DNA of 64,000 bases from Paenibacillus koleovorans NBRC 103111 (lineage in GTDB: Bacteria > Bacillota > Bacilli > Paenibacillales > NBRC-103111), in contig NZ_BIMA01000003.1 of NCBI RefSeq assembly GCF_004000845.1, positions 62,001-126,000 on the forward strand, read 5' to 3'. Positions 42,307-50,802 of the stretch are shown one piece after another (position 1 is the stretch's first letter; each line of letters begins with the position of its first letter). A program made the translations under genes and the position numbers. The notes beneath the pieces were generated by a model that was given only the letters and a program-made list of their open reading frames with translations, had not been told where the DNA came from and did no database searches.

Positions 42307-43014
42307 CTAACACCTCACATGCTTGCGCTTGAACCCGATTTTTCCTTTAGCCATAAACTTCTCAATATTCACCATAGCCTCGATATGTTTGCTCTTGCCT
42401 TTCTCCTTCTTCACTTCTACCGGACCAACGGCTTTGGCCGTCTCGATGGCTTTCTCATGCAGCGGCATATAAGAGGTCGCCACCGTGTAGAGGAAGTTGT
42501 TCATCGAATATTGCGCACGCTCAGGCGCGCCGTGAATCGTCTCCTTCACCAGGTCCAGCAGGCCGGACAGCTTGTCCGCGGAAAATTCCCGGTCCGGCCG
42601 GTTCCCGATCAGCCAGCAGTAGCAGCTCCACCCTGCCGACATCCGCAGCTCATCGCCGCTGGCGATCCATTGGTCAGCCACTTCTTGGGCAATATCCGCC
42701 TCCGACAACGTCACCGCCACCACGAAATCCGAGATCATATAGAAATAAGCCGCATCGATCCAACGATCATAATCGGCAACCGTCATCCCATTGGGATCGG
42801 CAATGATGCCGGCAAAGTACATCGCATCGTAGTTTCCAGTCGCATATAGCTGCTCGGCCAGCTCTTGATTGATTCTGATCTGCTTCACCATCGGCTTCAT
42901 CTCGCCGGTAGCGACTCCGAACAGCGGCTCCTGCGCTCCGTTGGACACGTACATTTTCTTCAGGCGATCTTTGCCGAGCGTTTCGAGTCCTTGCATGACC
43001 ATTTCCGCATTCAT
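42307..43014 (-). CDS. DNA alkylation repair (AlkD-like HEAT-repeat) protein
   Basis: The 235-aa protein resembles AlkD-type glycosylase-fold proteins: repeated helical pairs, LKKMYVSNGAQEPLFGVATG near the start, GIIADPNGMTVADYDRWIDA, and WIASGDELRMSAGWSCYCWL. Such proteins excise or bind alkylated bases. The C-terminus is Lys-rich (KGKIGFKRKHVRC). It sits between the ADP-ribosylglycohydrolase gene and a small membrane protein gene (6 bp apart), so the three may be cotranscribed. Confidence 0.8.
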   Translation of the reverse strand: MNAEMVMQGLETLGKDRLKKMYVSNGAQEPLFGVATGEMKPMVKQIRINQELAEQLYATGNYDAMYFAGIIADPNGMTVADYDRWIDAAYFYMISDFVVAVTLSEADIAQEVADQWIASGDELRMSAGWSCYCWLIGNRPDREFSADKLSGLLDLVKETIHGAPERAQYSMNNFLYTVATSYMPLHEKAIETAKAVGPVEVKKEKGKSKHIEAMVNIEKFMAKGKIGFKRKHVRC

Positions 43015-43019
43015 CGGTT

Positions 43020-43427
43020 CTACACATCCTTTTCTTTTTCAATCGCCACTCTCAACAACAACAAAGCCGACAAGCCGGTCAAAGGAGTCATCAGCCACAT
43101 TTCCAAGCCGGAGCTGGAGGCCAAATTCCCAAGCGTATTCAACACCATGAGGGCAAACAGCACCCAGATGGCGATTCTAACGGTTCTACTAAACCGATCC
43201 TTCAAAATATATCCCGCTCTCGCAGCAACCACCGTCATGAACACGGCTAGGACCAGGATGGATAAGGCTTCGAACACGATAAACTCGCTGTCCCCCTCCA
43301 GTCTGCCTCCCCAAACAAAATCATGCGGCAAAATGCGCAGCAAAATCAATAGATGCATCAACACCGCGGCACCGTTAATCACCAGAATAATCTGGCACGC
43401 ACGTCTAACACTAATGAAGCTTCTCAT
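43020..43427 (-). CDS. Small four-helix membrane protein
   Basis: The 135-aa protein has four hydrophobic helices (ACQIILVINGAAVLMHLLIL; FEALSILVLAVFMTVVAARA; TVRIAIWVLFALMVLNTLG; WLMTPLTGLSALLLLRVAI) with short polar loops. I do not recognise a function. Its gene ends 6 bp before the DNA alkylation repair gene start. Confidence 0.7.
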   Translation of the reverse strand: MRSFISVRRACQIILVINGAAVLMHLLILLRILPHDFVWGGRLEGDSEFIVFEALSILVLAVFMTVVAARAGYILKDRFSRTVRIAIWVLFALMVLNTLGNLASSSGLEMWLMTPLTGLSALLLLRVAIEKEKDV

Positions 43428-43446
43428 TGTTCAACTTGCCCCCCCA

Positions 43447-44310
43447 TTATATCATGGACTCTTGGCTCGGATTAAACACCGGCACGTGACTCTCCCAAAG
43501 ATCCTCTCGCTGAAATAGCTCCGTAGGCGTCATGTTGGCGTATTTGCGAAAATCGCGGTACAGGTGGGATTGGTCATAATAGCCGCATGCTAACGCCAGC
43601 TCCAAGCTCGAGCTTACCCGCTCTTCCCGGATCATCCGGAAGGCTTGCTGGAATCGGACCAGATTGCCGTAGCTCTTGGGGGTGAGCCCCACCTCGTCCT
43701 TGAAAACCCGAATGAACCGCTCCGTGCTCAAATTGGCCTGGTCTGCGATTACAGCAACTTGCGGCTGGATAGCGATAGGCGAATGCTCCAACTGTTGAAG
43801 CGCGAAAGCTACGGCCGGATGCCCCTTCGGGACCAGCATCTGCTTCTCCAACAAACGCAACAGAAACTGCTCAACCCTCTGGAATCGCGGCTCCGCTCCT
43901 GAAGCTTCCAACAGCCTATCCCTCAACTCATCAACCCGCGCTTGTCGACCCAGCCCCTCCGCGAGCGGCATGTCCACATCCTTCAGCTCCCCCATCAAGT
44001 CCCCTAGAAAAGGCAGCGCTCCTCCCGGCTTAAACTCGATGCCCAAACAAGCTTCCTGGCATACCGTGTCCAAGTAATAGTAGGAAGACCGCGGACCCGC
44101 GATCAAGCTGCCGGGCAAAGTCGCATAACGCTCCATCCGATTGCCCTCGTACACGCGAATCCGATCCTCCTTTAGATTGATAATCCAGGCCAAGGAAACA
44201 TCGGGCAGCTTCGATTCGAATGGATGATCGGGACGATAGCCTTCACAGCTCCACAGCTTGTCGATCCATTTCGTTAAGGGGTGTATAGGTTGGCGAGCAT
44301 GGAAAATCAC
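43447..44310 (-). CDS. AraC-family transcriptional regulator
   Basis: The 287-aa protein has an N-terminal DUF6597-like beta domain (MIFHARQPIHPLTKWIDKLW; LPGSLIAGPRSSYYYLD) and a C-terminal AraC HTH (QVAVIADQANLSTERFIRVF; ELALACGYYDQSHLYRDFRK). It is a soluble one-component regulator. It lies 19 bp upstream of the small membrane protein gene on the same strand and is divergent from the VOC-family gene, so either could be its target. Confidence 0.88.
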   Translation of the reverse strand: MIFHARQPIHPLTKWIDKLWSCEGYRPDHPFESKLPDVSLAWIINLKEDRIRVYEGNRMERYATLPGSLIAGPRSSYYYLDTVCQEACLGIEFKPGGALPFLGDLMGELKDVDMPLAEGLGRQARVDELRDRLLEASGAEPRFQRVEQFLLRLLEKQMLVPKGHPAVAFALQQLEHSPIAIQPQVAVIADQANLSTERFIRVFKDEVGLTPKSYGNLVRFQQAFRMIREERVSSSLELALACGYYDQSHLYRDFRKYANMTPTELFQREDLWESHVPVFNPSQESMI

Positions 44311-44465
44311 CGGAACGCCCTCCTTGCTTCATCCGATTCTGTTAGTCAAATTATACCACCCTCGCGAGGAAAAGAAGATCACCAGATCAATTTTTTACAA
44401 TACGAGCCTGGTTGCTGTAGCTATACTAAAGAGGAAACGTCCACTATGAAAAAGGAGGATTCATC

Positions 44466-44858
44466 ATGACAAAGTCCTACAAACCGGAAGGCTTTACCGC
44501 GGTTACCCCGTACTTTATCGTTGCCGGTGCCGACAAATTTATTGATTTCCTGAAAGAGGCCTTCGACGCGGAAGAGCTGGAACGAGGCACTCGGCCGGAC
44601 GGTAGCATACAACACGCCACATGTCGAATCGGCGATGCCGTCGTGGAGCTCGGGGGAGGCACCAACCCGGACTTCCCTCCGATGAAGCTGGCGATTCATC
44701 TCTTCGTGCCGGATGCGGACGAGGTGTACAAGCGAGCGCTGCAAGCAGGGGCGCGTTCCCTGTACGAGCCGCAAACCCATGACTACGGGGAGCGCTCGGG
44801 CGGCGTGGAGGACCCGTTCGGGAACCAATGGTACATCGCAACGAATATAAGCCGGTAA
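44466..44858 (+). CDS. VOC-family (glyoxalase/PhnB-like) protein
   Basis: The 130-aa protein has the paired beta-alpha-beta-beta-beta units of the VOC superfamily: VTPYFIVAGADKFIDFLKEA, HATCRIGDAVVELGGG, KLAIHLFVPDADEVYKRALQ and VEDPFGNQWYIATN. It resembles PhnB-like members of unknown substrate. AAGGAGG precedes the ATG by 6-7 nt; a TATACT -10-like box lies near 44432. It is divergent from the AraC regulator and followed by a bidirectional terminator. Confidence 0.85.
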   Translation: MTKSYKPEGFTAVTPYFIVAGADKFIDFLKEAFDAEELERGTRPDGSIQHATCRIGDAVVELGGGTNPDFPPMKLAIHLFVPDADEVYKRALQAGARSLYEPQTHDYGERSGGVEDPFGNQWYIATNISR

Positions 44859-44866
44859 GGGAAAAG

Positions 44867-44920
44867 AAGGCTGTCGCCACCAGGAGTCGATCGGACTTCA
44901 GGTGGACGGCAGCCTTTTTT
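44867..44920. terminator. Bidirectional terminator, repeat D copy 1
   Basis: AAGGCTGTCGCCACC pairs imperfectly with GGTGGACGGCAGCCTT, followed by TTTTT. The loop AGTCGATCGGACTTCA is nearly the same as in the hairpin at 57580-57626, so the two form a repeat pair. Confidence 0.8.
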
Positions 44921-45290
44921 ATTTTCGCCAAAACGTAGTACAGTTCGCTTTATCCCAAATATTGAAATCGATCATTTTCTGAAGCATGTCGTAATGGACC
45001 GCACTTCCCCACGGAATCCGCACCAACAGCTCAGTGTGATCGTAACCAGCCAGCTCGATCGCCTCCGCGCAATGGATCATGCCCGCCCGCTCCGGGGCTA
45101 CCGCCATATGCTTTTTGGATACGCTGAAGCCGATGATGTAGGTGTCGTGATCGGTGTACATCGGCTGGTTCCACCCGACCTTCCGCTCCAGCTGGGGAAA
45201 GGTTTGCTCGATCCATTCGAACACTTCTTCCATTCGGGCGCGGTGCTGCGGGTTCTCAATCTTATTCAGGAAATCTGCGAAAATGTCCAT
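44919..45290 (-). CDS. DUF1801 / YdhG-like (iron chaperone-like) protein
   Basis: The 123-aa protein has the DUF1801 pattern: MDIFADFLNKIENPQHRARM, FPQLERKVGWNQPMYTDHDT, IIGFSVSKKHMAVAPE, and a final AELxxR-like RIPWGSAVHYDMLQKMIDFN. Family members include a proposed frataxin-like iron chaperone; the role here is not established. GGAGGAGG 6 nt upstream favours ATG 45290 over 45311. Confidence 0.82.
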   Translation of the reverse strand: MDIFADFLNKIENPQHRARMEEVFEWIEQTFPQLERKVGWNQPMYTDHDTYIIGFSVSKKHMAVAPERAGMIHCAEAIELAGYDHTELLVRIPWGSAVHYDMLQKMIDFNIWDKANCTTFWRK

Positions 45291-45314
45291 TGGGGTTCCT
45301 CCTCCAAACACTCC

Positions 45315-45678
45315 TATTAAAACTTCATCCCGTGGTAGCCCATGGCTTGATAACCCTTGACTCTCTTCCTATACATGGCCATGAGCAACGGGACTTGCAA
45401 ATCCACATAGTCATAAATCTGAACAACCTGTTTACATTTTTGGCAAAATGCTTCAGCCGTTGCTCGAAGTACTCCACATGCGCCGTTCGTTCAGCCAACA
45501 GGATCGGCGACCTTCCTTGATCCAAAGCCTTAAGCATGTCATCAAAAATCATACTATTCCGTTCTTCGTCTTGGACCAGCAACTGATAAACGTCTTGAAT
45601 CCCAAGGGCAGGTGTATCCGCCGGCAACCGGAAGTTGGTATAACGCGGAAGGACCTGTTGCTCCAGATCGTGATTCAT
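45315..45678 (-). pseudogene. C-terminal fragment of a DEAD/DEAH-type helicase, internal deletion and frameshift
   Basis: The minus strand reads VLPRYTNFRLPADTPALGIQ, then LVQDEERNSMIFDDML and ILLAERTAHVEYFEQRLK, matching the second RecA domain of large helicases found in restriction-like and TOTE conflict loci. After FAKNVN the frame shifts; the other frame gives QIYDYVDLQVPLLMAMYRKR and VKGYQAMGYH, which is the C-terminal tail of the same proteins. The segment between (helicase motifs V-VI) and the whole N-terminal part are gone. The resemblance is from memory; the family name is less certain than the decay. Confidence 0.65.
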
Positions 45679-45889
45679 ACAGCCTCCGGAGTTAAGGATG
45701 ATGGGTTTATTTTAGCATAGGTGGGAGCAAACATCATTTCCAGTTGGTTTGATAAATTAGAAATCGTTTGAATATATTGCTTATCGATTGACCATATATA
45801 TTAACAGCTTAAAGTTTTCTTTTAGTTACATTTTAGTTTAGTTGTAGTTTGAATAAAAATCTGTTAAAATATGGGGTGAGGTGATGTTT

Positions 45890-46564
45890 ATGATAACTTC
45901 CGAGGACCGTAGATTGGTCGAGGAAGAGGTCGTCCGAGATGTGCAGGATAATCCTCAATTTGGAATTGCTGCCTTTAAGCTACTTTATAATTTGTTAAGC
46001 CGGATTAGTCCGGCACAACTTCACGAGTCCCCTTTTGCTCAATCCATTCCGTTTCACGACAAGGATACGATTCTTCAAGAAGATCTGTCCAAGGAGATTG
46101 TTAAACTTCTCGACCTTGCCTTTCAATTCGCATCTGAACAAGACAAACCGCTTTATTATTCGACTGGTCAAATTAGTACCTATTTCGGCGTTTCCATCAC
46201 GACTATTAATAACTGGCTTCGAGAAAAGCGATTATCATATCCCAGCATGGACAATAAGCCCTCGTTCAAACAAGCTCGAATCCCTGACACTGCCATCTAT
46301 AAAGCCCCTAATGGAAACGAAACCATCCTTCGCGAAATCATTGCAGAATATAATTGCCGCAAAGCTTCCGAACCCGTTTACCAAGACGTTGAACGAGTTA
46401 AGGAACTGGTCAAGACCATGATGGTTTTTGAGGGGAACTACGGTGGTACTTACGAGGAAGTGGTTGTTCGACTAGGAGATCCCGCTTTATCCACGGATTG
46501 GAAATGGTCTCGGGATGCAGAAGAATGGCGTTACCTTATGAGGGAGATCTCAGGTGAACGGTAA
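45890..46564 (+). CDS. tumA: HTH antitoxin of a TumE-type toxin-antitoxin pair
   Basis: The 224-aa protein holds an HTH in its middle (YYSTGQISTYFGVSITTINN, WLREKRLSY) between an N-terminal helical region and an acidic C-terminus (TYEEVVVRLGDPALSTDW). It overlaps the toxin gene by 11 bp. ATG 45890 is 6 nt after GAGGTG; GTG 45881 and ATG 45884 are also in frame. The upstream 110 bp is AT-rich with TTGTAG-17-TAAAAT as promoter and several TTTTAGT-type direct repeats that may be its own operator. Base composition is lower in GC than the flanks, which suggests transfer. TumA is assigned by its partner, not by strong sequence recognition. Confidence 0.68.
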   Translation: MITSEDRRLVEEEVVRDVQDNPQFGIAAFKLLYNLLSRISPAQLHESPFAQSIPFHDKDTILQEDLSKEIVKLLDLAFQFASEQDKPLYYSTGQISTYFGVSITTINNWLREKRLSYPSMDNKPSFKQARIPDTAIYKAPNGNETILREIIAEYNCRKASEPVYQDVERVKELVKTMMVFEGNYGGTYEEVVVRLGDPALSTDWKWSRDAEEWRYLMREISGER

Positions 46565-47006
46565 TCCCAAAAGTGATCTACGGCGTATACATCGCGAGCT
46601 GAACCACGGTATACATGGCGAGATTCGAGATACCGATCGCTCCGGAGCATCCTCTACTATGTATATCCAGAGGGCGACCATTACTTTCAATGATTTCTCC
46701 AAGCTTTACGTCACAGAGTATCTCAATAAGTCTGGTACGATTGACAAGTATTATTATGACTGGGAAGATGCAAGCAGCAGGCTAAAAGCCCAATATCATA
46801 GCGAATCTCACGAACAAGATAGACGCTATCAAACTATAACCGAGCCTTATCATATACACCCGCCTAAGGATTCGATACTCTCCAATATGGATCGATTCCC
46901 CAATTACTCTCATCAGGATTTATACTCTATCGTGGAGGGCATTGTTATCTTCGCTGTAATTCCTACCCGACCTACTTTAAATGCAAGCTTTGATGGGCAG
47001 GACTAG
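46554..47006 (+). CDS. tumE: TumE/DUF6516-family toxin
   Basis: The 150-aa protein resembles DUF6516 (TumE) toxins: an N-terminal RRIHRELNHGIHGEIR, the central ITFNDFSKLYVTEYLNKSGT followed by KYYYDWEDASSRLKAQYHSE, and a His/Pro region (TEPYHIHPPKDSILSN) matching the usual FPHHxHxPxxVxxS. GTG 46554 is preceded by GGGAG and overlaps the antitoxin gene by 11 bp, so expression is coupled. The C-terminus after VEGIVIFAV extends about 20 residues beyond the family's usual end. TumE is described as a toxin paired with an HTH antitoxin; the biochemical target here is unknown. Confidence 0.72.
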   Translation: MNGNPKSDLRRIHRELNHGIHGEIRDTDRSGASSTMYIQRATITFNDFSKLYVTEYLNKSGTIDKYYYDWEDASSRLKAQYHSESHEQDRRYQTITEPYHIHPPKDSILSNMDRFPNYSHQDLYSIVEGIVIFAVIPTRPTLNASFDGQD

Positions 47007-47041
47007 CCGATCACTCTAACGCTCGCCTTTAATCTCTAGAT

Positions 47042-47086
47042 AAAAAAAAGCACAAGCGTCGGCTAGGGCAGCCGGCATTTGTGCTT
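47042..47086. terminator. Bidirectional terminator
   Basis: AGCACAAGCGTCGGCT and AGCCGGCATTTGTGCT form an interrupted stem flanked by A8 and TTTTA, separating the convergent toxin and GH42-like genes. Confidence 0.8.
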
Positions 47087-49903
47087 TTAGCTTGACTGCT
47101 TCCCTCTGCCGAAACGGGACGGGTTTTCCCGCAGACTGAACAGAAGTGTTTCCTTGTCGCCTACAAGGCCCTCCGGCCGATCGTAGTATCGCAAGGACCG
47201 CAGCTCGCGAATTTCGTCGACCTGCCGGTTCGTCTCCAAGCGGAACTCGACCGGTTGACCGCTTTCGTTGGCGATGTAGACCAAGTCGTCGTTCTTTCTA
47301 CGAACGAGCCTGGCCTCCAGCCCTTGCACCCGTTGCCCGGTCTGGTCCGTTACTTTCAGCTCTCGCTCGATTCCGGCATCGTCTATCAGCCTGTCTAGCA
47401 AAGCATAGAGCGAGTCGGTCCGAAGCGTCCCCATCGCCGCCCACACGGCCCCCAAGCCGACTTGCCGCTTCAGCAAAAGTGCCCGCCCCTGCTCATCGGA
47501 TGCCATGACGTCGGCTTCATCAGAATCGACATGCTGGAACAAGCCGGTGATCCCCAGCTTCAATCCGGCCACAGCGGCAGCGGTTCGAACGGACATCGTG
47601 TCGACACCGTCGCTATACGTAACCGTCTGCTCCAGATTCTGGTCGTACCGCTGCTCCAGCTCGCCATAGACGACTACACGAGGAACGACCGTGCTCACGA
47701 TCCGAATGCCCCAACGCTGCAAATAATCGCGCGGCCGGACATATTCATCGTGGGTGAGCGACTCCGCCAGCACCAGCAGCTTGCCTCCTTGCCTGACATA
47801 CTGATCCAAGGCGGAGAAGACAGATTCAGGCAAATACTTGGCCGCCGGGATCATGATCAGCCTGAATCGTTGCGCTTTCCCCTCCAGCAGTTGCCGCTCG
47901 CTTACGAAAGTGATGCCGGTGTCCAAGCATCTCGCCGCTTCGTAGCTTTCCCTAAGCGATTTCAGATAGGGGGTAGTCGAAGCGGTCATGAGCTCAGGCG
48001 GCACTTGCAGCACATTCGTTTTGGAATACAGCAGCGCTACTTCCTTGGGAAGCTCCCAGAAGGACACGATTTCCTTGCTCAAGCGACGGACATCGAGCGC
48101 GGTGTACAGATTGTCCGCCACCTTATCGATCGTGTGCATGCCGTGCGCCGGCGATCGGAGCGTGCTCAGCGGGAATTGGCGAGAAGGCTGCTTCGGCCAC
48201 CAAAACTTCGAGATCGCGGTTTTGCCGTGCAAGTAGTTGAGCAGCCATCGTGAGCAATCGCCTCCCTGCTCCGGATCCACCATAGGCTTCGGCCGGTCGG
48301 AGAGCGCATTAAACAAATCAATGCCCAGCAGGTCATCCCCCTCATGCAGGATGACGTCGTCCACTTCATTGATGATCTGCTCCTCGTCAATGCCGCTAGT
48401 CCCATTATGCGGGCTCAGCATAATCGAGGTCCCTCCTGCGCTAATCGGCATCGTAGCGTGCAACCGGCGAACCGATTGCTTCGACCACTTGAGATGATCA
48501 GTGAAGCGTCGCGTGTTCCAATCGGACCAGTCGAACCATGCGGCACGATTCGCATCGCCGGCCGGCGTGAGCCCTTCGGTCGGCGGAGGCGATGCCTCCT
48601 CGAAGCTCTCGTATCGGGTGCCCCAGCACGCGTTTAGCCGCCCGATCGTCCCGTGCCGCTCCGCCAGCCATGTACGGAATCGCTGCAGCGATTGCTCGCA
48701 ATAGCACAAGTAGGTCAACTCATAGCCCAGAATGACATAAATCAAGTGAGGGTGGTTGTTCCAGTCGGCGGCATGATCTCGGTTGTAAGTATCAATTGCC
48801 GCCAGAATATGCTCGTTCTCCAGGCAAATAACAACATTCTCCTTACGGCCGCCCATCGCCCACTGATCCTTGATCAGATGGCCGCACCAGCCTTTCCAGC
48901 CGACCCGCTCCGTCCCCTCAAATGTGTGAAACGCTTCATAAACGGGGGAGCTTTCGATATCGTAGCGGGAGCCTCCGCCCACCGCGTATAGTTCCATCTT
49001 GTGCTGCTCCGGCGCGAAAAAGGGCATCAAAGCCCCTTCATTGTGATAGCTCATCGAACAGATTAAGAACGGTGCTCCGCTCGGATCGACGAACGACCGG
49101 CCTTCGATGCGCAGCGACTTGAGATCGGGCAGCGGCTTGACGACGTGCAACGGCAAGTTCGAGTCGTCCTCATCGTCCTCGTGCTTGCGGGACGACAGCA
49201 GCTGCTCCAGCGGCACCCGGTGCTTCCGCAGCTCCACCAGCGCACCGCTCAGGTTGCGCCTTCTCGCTCCCGGCGAGGAGTGCCAGGCGAGCAGCGGTCG
49301 ACTCTTGAGCGCGATATCCGCCGCTACAAGACCTGCCCGAGCGTACAAGGTCTGCTTGCCGTTTATTTCGGCCGCATCAATAGCACGAAGCAGTCGTTCT
49401 CGCTCGGCCCACACTTCCTGTTCCAACTGGAGCACATCCTCCGGCAGCTTTACATGATCCGGCTCATAGGTATAGCAGCTAATATCTTGATGCTTGAGGT
49501 ACAGAATCGTATCTCCCGGCACCGCGCCTGCGCATTCGTCAGGAGTATCCGTCAAGACCGACAAACGCAGGGCCGAGATCTCCAACGGCTCCGCAGATCC
49601 GTCAGGCAGCGGGAAGTGCAGATTGACCTTCTCGATATGCGACAGGTCGAGCAGCCGATCGCCTCGCTGAGTTTGCATCGGATCGATCTGAATGACCACA
49701 TGGGTCGTCCCCTCGCCCAGCAGCAGCGCTCGCTTACGGTCGACCAAGTTGCCGTAATCCAGCTCGGAGCTAGCCGCAGCGGCTCGGTCCCATATTTCAA
49801 TTCCCCCGATGACAGGCTCCGGATACGGGTTGAAGACGGTGAATTGCAGGGAACGATACCCGCTCCAATCGCTCAATCCATCCGCTATTTTCCAGTTTGT
49901 CAT
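47087..49903 (-). CDS. GH42-like beta-galactosidase superfamily enzyme
   Basis: The 938-aa protein has a central GH42-like barrel: SFVDPSGAPFLICSMSYHNE, YVILGYELTYLCYCEQSLQR then FRTWLAERHGTIGRLNACWG. E in GYELTY is the likely acid/base; E in DVILHEGDD is a possible nucleophile. A trimerization-like domain follows (FRLIMIPAAKYLPESVFSAL; GGKLLVLAESLTHDEYV), then a small C-terminal beta domain. The N-terminal 150 residues form a beta-sandwich-like region. There is no signal peptide, so it should act on imported sugar. AAAGGAGAA lies 6 nt before ATG 49903; the open frame reaches 49945. It is the last gene of the locus, 13 bp after the permease. Confidence 0.82.
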   Translation of the reverse strand: MTNWKIADGLSDWSGYRSLQFTVFNPYPEPVIGGIEIWDRAAAASSELDYGNLVDRKRALLLGEGTTHVVIQIDPMQTQRGDRLLDLSHIEKVNLHFPLPDGSAEPLEISALRLSVLTDTPDECAGAVPGDTILYLKHQDISCYTYEPDHVKLPEDVLQLEQEVWAERERLLRAIDAAEINGKQTLYARAGLVAADIALKSRPLLAWHSSPGARRRNLSGALVELRKHRVPLEQLLSSRKHEDDEDDSNLPLHVVKPLPDLKSLRIEGRSFVDPSGAPFLICSMSYHNEGALMPFFAPEQHKMELYAVGGGSRYDIESSPVYEAFHTFEGTERVGWKGWCGHLIKDQWAMGGRKENVVICLENEHILAAIDTYNRDHAADWNNHPHLIYVILGYELTYLCYCEQSLQRFRTWLAERHGTIGRLNACWGTRYESFEEASPPPTEGLTPAGDANRAAWFDWSDWNTRRFTDHLKWSKQSVRRLHATMPISAGGTSIMLSPHNGTSGIDEEQIINEVDDVILHEGDDLLGIDLFNALSDRPKPMVDPEQGGDCSRWLLNYLHGKTAISKFWWPKQPSRQFPLSTLRSPAHGMHTIDKVADNLYTALDVRRLSKEIVSFWELPKEVALLYSKTNVLQVPPELMTASTTPYLKSLRESYEAARCLDTGITFVSERQLLEGKAQRFRLIMIPAAKYLPESVFSALDQYVRQGGKLLVLAESLTHDEYVRPRDYLQRWGIRIVSTVVPRVVVYGELEQRYDQNLEQTVTYSDGVDTMSVRTAAAVAGLKLGITGLFQHVDSDEADVMASDEQGRALLLKRQVGLGAVWAAMGTLRTDSLYALLDRLIDDAGIERELKVTDQTGQRVQGLEARLVRRKNDDLVYIANESGQPVEFRLETNRQVDEIRELRSLRYYDRPEGLVGDKETLLFSLRENPSRFGRGKQSS

Positions 49904-49916
49904 GTTCTGTTCTCCT

Positions 49917-50789
49917 TTACCCTTTGATCGAGCCGAGCAGCACACCCTTCACAAAGTACTTTTGCAGGAAAGGGTACAGCACTAAGATCGGCAGCGTACT
50001 GACAATGATCGTAGAATATTTCAGGGAATCCGCGACAACGACGTCGCCGCCTTGCTGCTGCTGCGAGGCCGCCTCCGATGCGATTGTTCCCGAGATCACC
50101 AAATCCCTCAGAATGAGCTGAAGCGGGAACATATCCGCCGACTTCAGATAGATCAGCGCGCTATAGAAATTGTTCCAGATCCCCACCGCCACGAATAGAC
50201 CAATTGCGGCGAACACCGGCTTGGACAGCGGGACAACCAGCCGTAAGAAAATACCCAGATCATTCATCCCGTCAACTCGACCTGCATCGAACAGCTCTTC
50301 CGGAAGGCCTTCGAAAAACGTTCGGAAAATCAGGACATTGAATGTATTGATAACGCCCGGAATCACCATCGCCCATACCGTGTCGAGCAGCCCTAAGGCT
50401 TGGACGACCATGTACGATGGAATCATCCCGCCGCTGAACAAAATCGTGAATACGAAGCCCAGCATGATGGACTTGCGCATCACCATATGCCTCTGCGACA
50501 AAGCGAAGGCGGCCATGGAAGTCAACGCCAAAGAAAGGAAGGTGCCCAAGGTCGTGTAAATCACCGTATTTTTATAGCCCGTCCAAATCCGCTCATCTTG
50601 AACCACTTGCGCGTACCATTTTAATGTGAATCCTTTCGGCCAGAAGCTGACCGCATTTTGCAAGACGTACGTTTCGCTGCTTAGCGACACATTCAGTACA
50701 TAAACAAACGGATACACCGTAACGAACATGAGCACCAGCATGAGCAGCGCGTTAACGATCGTGAACAGATCCAGTCTGCGCCCTCTCAC
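49917..50789 (-). CDS. Carbohydrate ABC transporter permease (LplC/YtcP-type)
   Basis: The 290-aa membrane protein has the LplC-type N-terminus (LLMLVLMFVTVYPFVYVLNV), several helices, the ATPase-docking EAA loop (EELFDAGRVDGMNDLGIFLR) and the C-terminal VLLGSIKG. It is the partner of the LplB-type permease coded 13 bp upstream. GTG 50789 follows GAGGAGG by 8 nt. As in the first locus, no ATPase gene is present. Confidence 0.9.
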   Translation of the reverse strand: MRGRRLDLFTIVNALLMLVLMFVTVYPFVYVLNVSLSSETYVLQNAVSFWPKGFTLKWYAQVVQDERIWTGYKNTVIYTTLGTFLSLALTSMAAFALSQRHMVMRKSIMLGFVFTILFSGGMIPSYMVVQALGLLDTVWAMVIPGVINTFNVLIFRTFFEGLPEELFDAGRVDGMNDLGIFLRLVVPLSKPVFAAIGLFVAVGIWNNFYSALIYLKSADMFPLQLILRDLVISGTIASEAASQQQQGGDVVVADSLKYSTIIVSTLPILVLYPFLQKYFVKGVLLGSIKG

Positions 50790-50802
50790 AAGATCATCCT
50801 CC

